NCBI GenBank assembly: GCA_943788095.1
Contig: CALSOZ010000007.1
Location: forward strand, 84,875-148,874
From: an uncultured Flavobacteriaceae bacterium
GTDB lineage: Bacteria; Bacteroidota; Bacteroidia; Flavobacteriales; Flavobacteriaceae
Reading direction: 5' to 3'
Length of the DNA stretch: 64,000 bases
Below are positions 58,673 to 64,000 of this stretch, piece after piece. The position numbers and the translations under genes are program-made. Under the pieces are notes generated by a model. The model did no database searches. It saw only the letters and a list, made by a program, of their open reading frames with translations, and was not told the DNA's origin. The first letter of the stretch is position 1. Each line of letters starts with the position of its first letter.

Positions 58673-59461
58673 ATGAGTCGCATACAAGAAATTGAATTAC
58701 AACTAGATCCCATTCGCAACCAACTAAAATCACATCCACTATATAGTACACTTTCAAACCTAGAAGATGTCGCTGTGTTTATGGAAAAACACGTGTTTGC
58801 CGTCTGGGATTTTATGTCATTATTAAAAGCACTACAAAATCATTTGACGAATGTCAGTGTTCCATGGACCCCAAAAGGGAACGGCGCAACTGCTCGGTTT
58901 ATCAATGAGATCGTGATGGCCGAAGAAAGTGATGTCAATGAATTGGGAGAGGCCATGAGTCACTACGAAATGTATATTGATGCAATGCATCAAGTAAAAG
59001 CAGACACCCATACAATTGGAACATTTGTTACGGCTATTAGAGCTGGTGACAACATTCAAACCGCTGCTAAAAAAATTAATTTAGAGACGCCTATTTTAGA
59101 GTTTATACAATTCACGATGGACGTCATAAACACCCACAAACCACATTGTATAGCATCGGCATTTACATTTGGTAGAGAAGATGTGATTCCTGATATGTTT
59201 TTAGAAATTGTGAGTCAGTCAGAAACCAAAGAAAATGACAAAACCTATGGTAAATTGCTCTACTATTTAAATCGTCATATCGAATTAGATGGCGATGAGC
59301 ACGGTCCAATTTCATTAAAAATGGTACAAGAATTATGTGGAGATGACTCTGTTAAATGGGCTGAAGTTTTAGAAACTGCAAAAGCAGCCTTAGAATGCCG
59401 TCTTAAATTGTGGGATCATATTACGGACTCTATTTTAAAAATGAATACCTTAGAAGTGTAA
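58673..59461 (+). CDS. DUF3050 family protein
   Basis: The 262-residue product matches DUF3050 (LYSTLSNLEDVAVFMEKHVF, VWDFMSLLKALQNHLTNVSV, FINEIVMAEESDVNELGEAM, SHYEMYIDAM, REDVIPDMFLEIV). All-helical and with spaced His/Glu, it resembles heme-oxygenase-like proteins, but no reaction is established. It lies between map and a methyltransferase gene. Confidence 0.85.
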   Translation: MSRIQEIELQLDPIRNQLKSHPLYSTLSNLEDVAVFMEKHVFAVWDFMSLLKALQNHLTNVSVPWTPKGNGATARFINEIVMAEESDVNELGEAMSHYEMYIDAMHQVKADTHTIGTFVTAIRAGDNIQTAAKKINLETPILEFIQFTMDVINTHKPHCIASAFTFGREDVIPDMFLEIVSQSETKENDKTYGKLLYYLNRHIELDGDEHGPISLKMVQELCGDDSVKWAEVLETAKAALECRLKLWDHITDSILKMNTLEV

Positions 59462-59473
59462 AACGCTTAAATT

Positions 59474-60241
59474 TTGAAAACTCTTTTCAAGTTCATCTTA
59501 AAGTTTATTCCACGTCCAGTGCTCATTAAATTGAGTTATTTGGCACAACCTTTTCTCGTTTTATTTTTAAAAGGAACGGCTTATACAGATCCGATTGACG
59601 GTAAGAGTTTTCGAAAATTTTTACCTTATGGTTATGGGAAACAACGTGAAAATGTGCTATCTCCTTCTACCCTTTCATTGGAGCGTCACCGGTTGTTGTG
59701 GTTGTATCTAAAAAATGAGACTGACTTTTTTATGACCGCAAAAAAGATACTTCATTTTGCTCCCGAGCAGGCCTTTCATAAACGCTTCAAAAAAATAGAA
59801 CATTTTGATTATGTCACTACCGATTTAAATTCCCCCATTGCAATGGTGAAAGCCGATATTTGCAAACTCCCTTTTGAGTCTGATAGTTTTGATGTGATTC
59901 TATGTAACCATGTATTGGAACATATTTTGGACGACACCAAAGCCATGCAAGAACTTTTTCGCGTGATGCGTCCTGGAGGAATGGGCGTGTTTCAAATTCC
60001 ACAAGACTTAAATCGCGATAAAACTTATGAAGACCACAACATTACCGATAAAAAAGAACGTGCTAAAATATTTGGACAATATGACCACGTGCGTATTTAT
60101 GGACGGGATTACTTTGATAAATTAAGGTCTGTTGGTTTTAAAGTGGAAGAAGTGGATTATACCGCGACCTTATCAAATCAAGAAATTGACCAATACCGAT
60201 TGGCTAAAGGCGAAATTATTCCTGTGGTGTATAAACCTTAA
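59474..60241 (+). CDS. SAM-dependent class I methyltransferase
   Basis: The 255-residue product has the methyltransferase core: ILHFAPEQAFHKRFKKIEHF, ADICKLPFESDSFDVILCNH, VLEHILDDTKAMQELFRVMR and PGGMGVFQIPQD. The start is TTG at 59474 (no nearby in-frame ATG). The substrate is unknown. It is convergent with apbE, 4-bp overlap. Confidence 0.85.
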   Translation: MKTLFKFILKFIPRPVLIKLSYLAQPFLVLFLKGTAYTDPIDGKSFRKFLPYGYGKQRENVLSPSTLSLERHRLLWLYLKNETDFFMTAKKILHFAPEQAFHKRFKKIEHFDYVTTDLNSPIAMVKADICKLPFESDSFDVILCNHVLEHILDDTKAMQELFRVMRPGGMGVFQIPQDLNRDKTYEDHNITDKKERAKIFGQYDHVRIYGRDYFDKLRSVGFKVEEVDYTATLSNQEIDQYRLAKGEIIPVVYKP

Positions 60242-61213
60242 GTTGATGGAAACCCATTCAATACTTCGGTTTGCAGCTCATTTGCATCGTTCACAAAAAC
60301 AATAAATACTTTTAGTTCTGGATGCGTTTTTAGAAACACTCTAACGCCTTCTACGCCCATCGCTTGAAGCGCCGTCGCATAGGCATCGGCAGTCATGCAA
60401 TCGTGCGTGATCACAGAAACACTTAAAATATTAGTGCGACTTGGATAGCCCGTTTTGGTGTCAATAATATGCGTATATCGATTTCCGTTGGAGTCAATTT
60501 TAAACTTGCGATACGTGCCCGAGGTTGCCATGGACTCATTTTGAAGTGTTAATGTATTGATGTAAGGTTGATCGCCACTTAAATCTGGATGTTGAATACC
60601 AACTTTCCATGCTGCTTTTTTTAGATGAATTAAATCCGCTCGCACGAATTTCGCCCCCTATTTCGATTAAATAATTTTGAATGTTTTGAGATTCTAAAAA
60701 TTGACCAATCACGTCCACACCATAGCCTTTGGCAATGGCATTAAAATCCAATCGAGTTGGAAGTGGTTTAGAAATATGACCGTTATTCAAATTCACTTTA
60801 TCTAGTCCAACAGATTGCATTAATGCATAAATTTTAAGACTGTCTAAGGACTCTATGTTTCCTTCTGGCCCAAAATCCCACGCATTGACTACAGCGCCTA
60901 TTGTAGGGTCAAACTTACCTTCTGTTGCGGCGTAAATAGCTTTCGACGTGTTAAAAACATTTTCAAAATGAGAATCTACTGTCACATCAATATTTGAATT
61001 GACTTTAGAAATGTCTGAATTCGAAATATAAGTGGACATTGATTGATTGATTTCAAGAAACAAACTGTCAAATGCAGGTTCTAAATTTTCACTACTATCA
61101 TAAATTACAGAAAAGGTGGTGCCAAATATAGGCCCCGAAGCACGTAACTGTTTGGGTGCATTTGAACACGACACAATCGTAAAACTAATTATAAAAATTA
61201 GGTTTCTAATCAT
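60238..61213 (-). pseudogene. apbE: FAD:protein FMN transferase, one frameshift
   Basis: ApbE attaches FMN covalently to Thr of NqrB/NqrC and similar proteins. The lipoprotein signal (IISFTIVSCSN; ATG 61213) and the domain (FDPTIGAVVNAWDFGPEG, LDFNAIAKGYGVDVIGQFLE, IGGEIRASGFNSSKK) lie in one frame. The rest (AAWKVGIQHPDLSG, THIIDTKTGYPS, TADAYATALQAMG) is in another. Removing one base from the T7 run 60616-60622 joins them. It is next to the nqr genes, which fits its job. Confidence 0.85.
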
Positions 61214-61220
61214 TATATTT

Positions 61221-61598
61221 CTAATTAAGATTCGTTTCAATCACCTGAATACCATTGTATTCAATAAGATATTCTTCGTTCAGATAAACGGGAAGATCTT
61301 CTCCTTTGGGGTTCGAAATTCCAACCCCAGCATACAATACTTTGGCGTCTTTTTCTTGTGCATGGTTTTTGAAGGTTTCCATCCAAACGACATCGTAATT
61401 GTTTGGGTTATCTGGTAACTTCACCACACGTACGATCACAAAAAAGTACTGACTGTTTTTATCGATGCAGACAAATTGAGGGTGTTTTTTGAGTTTGCTA
61501 TTGATGGCTACAAATTCAAATCCACGGGACTCTAAATCCTTTCCGACATGGTTCATTGCCAGATTGTGCATCTCTTGTTTTGAAAGCGGTTTACTCAT
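61221..61598 (-). CDS. Small Na+-NQR-associated protein (NqrF-like annotation)
   Basis: The 125-residue product starts at ATG 61598 (MSKPLSKQEMHNLAMNHVGK); the longer frame upstream covers the terminator. Conserved parts are LESRGFEFVAINSKLKKHPQ, FVCIDKNSQYFFVIVRVVKL and VLYAGVGISNPKGEDLPVYL. Flavobacterial homologues are often annotated 'NqrF' but have no FAD, NADH or 2Fe-2S site, so its role is unknown. It sits between nqrF and apbE, 7 bp before apbE. Confidence 0.7.
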   Translation of the reverse strand: MSKPLSKQEMHNLAMNHVGKDLESRGFEFVAINSKLKKHPQFVCIDKNSQYFFVIVRVVKLPDNPNNYDVVWMETFKNHAQEKDAKVLYAGVGISNPKGEDLPVYLNEEYLIEYNGIQVIETNLN

Positions 61599-61602
61599 GC
61601 TA

Positions 61603-61610
61603 CAAAAATA
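61603..61610 (-). promoter_or_regulatory. Candidate -7 box (TATTTTTG on minus), near-leaderless
   Basis: TATTTTTG on the minus strand matches TAnnTTTG and ends 4 bp before the ATG at 61598. It may restart transcription after the nqr terminator for the small protein and apbE. Confidence 0.42.
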
Positions 61611-61611
61611 C

Positions 61612-61638
61612 AAAAAGCCCAACACAAGTGCTGGGCTT
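61612..61638 (-). terminator. Rho-independent terminator after nqrF
   Basis: A stem AAGCCCA...CAC / GTG...TGGGCTT with one mismatch and an AA loop is followed on the minus strand by a T run. It ends the nqrD-E-F transcript 24 bp after nqrF. Confidence 0.7.
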
Positions 61639-61661
61639 CCTTATAAAAAATTTAGAATTGA

Positions 61662-62988
61662 TTAGCCTCCAAAGTCATCAAATCGGATGTGCTCATCTGG
61701 AATTCCATAATCTTCACCCATTTTCTGAACCGCTTGGTTCATTAATGGAGGTCCACAGAAATAGAGTTCGATATCTTCTGGTGACTCATGATGACTTAAA
61801 TAATGATCGATCACACAGTTGTGAATAAATCCAACAAATCCGTCGCCTTCTCCGTCGATGCCATCTTTTACTTTCCAGTTATCTTCTTCCATAGGTTCGG
61901 ATAATGCTAAATAAAATTTGAAATTTGAAAATTCTTTTTCTAATTGCTCAAAATGGTCTAGGTAGAATAATTCTCTTTTAGAACGTCCGCCATACCAATA
62001 AGTGACTTTACGACCCGTTTTAAGGGTTTTGAACAAATGATATAAATGAGAACGCATTGGCGCCATTCCTGCACCTCCACCAACATATAACATTTCTGAC
62101 TCACTTTCATTGATAAAGAACTCACCGTAAGGTCCGGAGATGGTTACTTTATCCCCTGGTTTTTGAGCAAAAATATACGACGATGCAATCCCTGGATTTA
62201 CATCCATCCAACCGCTCTTTAGCGCGGTCCCATGGTGGTGTTGCTACACGCACATTTAGCATGATTTCGCGACCCTCTGCTGGATAGGATGCCATTGAAT
62301 AGGCTCGTTCTACAGTTTCATTGCATTTTTCATGGCTCATTGGCCAAAGCCCAAACTTTTCCCATTCTGCTTGAAACTTGTCTGGCGTCTCCAGGATGTT
62401 CTTCTGGGTGCGCTGTAACATCCATTTCTGTAATACTTGATCTCGCATTCTGGAATCTCAATCTGGATATATCCCCCCGCTTTGTAGCCCATATCTTCAG
62501 GGATTTCTACTACAAATTCTTTAATAAATGTAGGCTACATTATAGTTACGCTACCACAGTCGCTTCCCATTTTTTAATTCCAAACACTTCTTCTGGTATG
62601 GTGATTTCCATATCCTGTTTCACCTTCACCTGGCACGATAAACGGGCGCCATGTGCTAGCTCTTTTCTTGAGAAGTGAGGTGTTTCTGTTGGCAAGAGCT
62701 TCCCCTCCTCCAGATAAGGACGTGACACTCACATTGTATACAGGTTCCACCTCCACCACAGGCAGATGGCAAAAATATTTTGTTCCGCACCTAATGTTGA
62801 TCAACAATGTAGCGTCCTGAGGCCACCTCTATTTCCCGTTCACCATTGATCACAATCCGTACAGGGCCTGATGGTGATAGTTTTTGTTTTACAAAAAGGA
62901 GTACACTAATGAGTAGTAACGAGGTCACTAAAAATGCTACTACGGTAGCTAAAATGGTTCCGGTTGTTCCAGCGGCTAAAATCATCAT
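61662..62988 (-). pseudogene. nqrF: Na+-translocating NADH:quinone reductase subunit F, several frameshifts
   Basis: NqrF takes electrons from NADH through FAD and a 2Fe-2S cluster. Pieces in changing frames cover all parts: the N-terminal helix (MILAAGTTGTILATVVAFLV), a ferredoxin Cys region near 62700-62760, [20 protein letters not shown], then [40 protein letters not shown] and [16 protein letters not shown]. The last 181 residues are clean; the shifts (at least four) concentrate at 62.2-62.8 kb. NQR subunits D and E nearby are intact. Confidence 0.85.
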
Positions 62989-62989
62989 A

Positions 62990-63709
62990 TTAGTTAACTA
63001 TTTGTGTTTGGTTTGATACTTCTTCTTCTTTTTCAATTTCGATCGTTTCTACAACGACTTCTTTTGGTGCTTCTTTTACTTCTTCATCGCCACCAGTTAG
63101 CATGCCTCCAAAGCTCAAGAATCCAATGCCCATGAGTCCAGTGACAATAAATGTAATTCCTAAACCTCTTAAGGGTGCAGGCACATTTGAATATCGAATT
63201 TTTTCGCGAATGGCTGCAATGGCCAAAATAGCTAAAAACCAACCTATTCCAGATGAAATTCCATAATTCACAGCTAAACCTAGAGTTTCGATCTCACGCG
63301 ATTGCATAAACAAAGACCCTCCAAGAATCGCACAGTTTACCGCAATTAAGGGTAAGAAAATTCCTAATGAATTGTATAAGGATGGTGAAAATTTTTCAAC
63401 CACAATTTCTACAAGTTGAACCATGGTTGCAATCGTTGCAATAAACATGATGAACGATAAGAAACTAAGGTCGTACTCTGCAAATTCTGGACCTAACCAA
63501 ACGAGTGCACCGGGTTGTAATAAATATTGGTCTAACAACCAGTTTAAAGGCACGGTGATGGCCAATACAAAAATAACGGCGGCTCCTAATCCAACAGCAG
63601 TTGCTACTTTTTTAGAGACGGCTAAATATGAGCACATGCCCAAGAAAACCGCAAACACCATATTATCAATAAAAATGGACTTAAAAAATAATTCGATATG
63701 TTCTATCAT
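62990..63709 (-). CDS. nqrE: Na+-translocating NADH:quinone reductase subunit E
   Basis: The 239-residue product is a six-helix inner-membrane subunit: IDNMVFAVFLGMCSYLAVSK, VNCAILGGSLFMQSRE, GISSGIGWFLAILAIAAIRE and VPAPLRGLGITFIVTGLMGI. It carries the two half-membrane Cys that help hold the NqrD/E iron site (CSYL and NCAIL). A Glu-rich C-terminal extension (~35 residues) is longer than in Vibrio. It starts 31 bp after nqrD. Confidence 0.95.
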   Translation of the reverse strand: MIEHIELFFKSIFIDNMVFAVFLGMCSYLAVSKKVATAVGLGAAVIFVLAITVPLNWLLDQYLLQPGALVWLGPEFAEYDLSFLSFIMFIATIATMVQLVEIVVEKFSPSLYNSLGIFLPLIAVNCAILGGSLFMQSREIETLGLAVNYGISSGIGWFLAILAIAAIREKIRYSNVPAPLRGLGITFIVTGLMGIGFLSFGGMLTGGDEEVKEAPKEVVVETIEIEKEEEVSNQTQIVN

Positions 63710-63740
63710 TGTCTGTTATTTTAAATTCTTACTAGAGAAA

Positions 63741-64000
63741 TTAATGTTCAATTAGAGATGTGTTTCTACTACGTTGTACCCAAATAATGAGGCCTACAAT
63801 AATCAAAGCCATTGGAGGCATGAGCATAAATCCATTGTTTTCATAGCCAGTAGAGTAAAGTCCAGTTTTTTCGATTGGATCACCAAGAACTGGAATTCCA
63901 AAAAGAGTTCCTGATCCTAAAAGTTCTCTAAAAAACCCAACAATAATCAGGATCACTGCATATCCAAGAGCATTTCCTATCCCATCTAAAAAGGCTTTCC
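63741..64000 (-). CDS. nqrD: Na+-translocating NADH:quinone reductase subunit D (partial)
   Basis: The frame is open from the window edge to a stop at 63741 and gives the C-terminal ~85 residues: KAFLDGIGNALGYAVILIIV, FFRELLGSGTLFGIPVL and FMLMPPMALIIVGLIIWVQR, typical for NqrD. The N-terminal part lies outside the window. The order nqrD-nqrE-nqrF is the usual one. Confidence 0.92.
   Translation of the reverse strand, partial: KAFLDGIGNALGYAVILIIVGFFRELLGSGTLFGIPVLGDPIEKTGLYSTGYENNGFMLMPPMALIIVGLIIWVQRSRNTSLIEH

Overview
This window is chromosomal sequence from a member of the Bacteroidota, most likely Flavobacteriaceae. The evidence is AT-rich DNA, Bacteroidota-type -7 promoter boxes (TAnnTTTG) directly upstream of many genes, few visible Shine-Dalgarno sites, a type III glutamine synthetase, an Na+-NQR operon, and a gene order (Nudix-pyrE-SRPBCC-birA-rsfS-ftsH-LUD-cdsA-psd-ACBP) that I know from flavobacteria. 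I see no phage, plasmid, transposase, CRISPR array, rRNA or tRNA.

Layout. 0-4.6 kb: a DUF1684 lipoprotein (cut by the window edge), an Lrp regulator, and purM-prfA-pyrF. 4.9-8.4 kb: divergent glutamine synthetases of two types (GSIII and GSII). 8.4-11.2 kb: a two-component remnant, made of an N-terminally truncated response regulator and a hybrid histidine kinase with an in-frame stop, then a GNAT. 11.3-14.2 kb: a SulP / carbonic anhydrase / DUF2490 operon, probably for bicarbonate. 14.3-15.4 kb: a TetR regulator with a palindromic operator and a coupled small exported protein. 15.7-22.7 kb: a zinc-finger-like membrane protein, an SDR, a DEAD helicase, yaaA, an RluA-type synthase, a PASTA protein, ddl and coaD. 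22.7-31.9 kb: a second SulP, then pyrimidine, biotin, ribosome-silencing, FtsH and phospholipid genes. 31.9-46.8 kb: valS, DUF1573, an aspartyl protease, an aminotransferase, murB, aqpZ, a sigma factor coupled to an unusual Nramp-like transporter, lipA, gapA, lpxK, Nif3 and a Cys-less DUF164 protein. 46.9-53.6 kb: msrA and a kynurenine-degradation operon (kynU, kmo, SDR, 3-HAO, ACMSD, O-methyltransferase), then tatA. 53.7-60.2 kb: housekeeping genes (pepE, gpmI, map and others). 60.2-64 kb: apbE, a small NqrF-like protein and nqrF-nqrE-nqrD on the minus strand.

The strongest unexplained pattern is sequence integrity. Single-base indels break ddl, pyrE, valS, an aspartyl protease, msrA, a carboxypeptidase-regulatory-like protein and apbE, often in short homopolymers. 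Two tracts, about 25.8-30.1 kb and 62.2-62.8 kb, are riddled with frameshifts that hit essential or core genes (birA, ftsH, nqrF). Long intact genes lie between, so local sequencing or consensus error is the best explanation rather than real pseudogenes. Three lesions look different and may be genuine decay: the in-frame stop in the histidine kinase, the truncated response regulator, and a GNAT remnant between gapA and lpxK.

I did not find a clear new defence or mobile system. The best candidates for undescribed biology are the sigma factor fused by ATGA overlap to an Nramp-like carrier lacking the classical metal-binding motifs, the TetR-coupled small exported protein, the SulP-carbonic anhydrase-DUF2490 unit, and the extra SDR and O-methyltransferase in the kynurenine operon.
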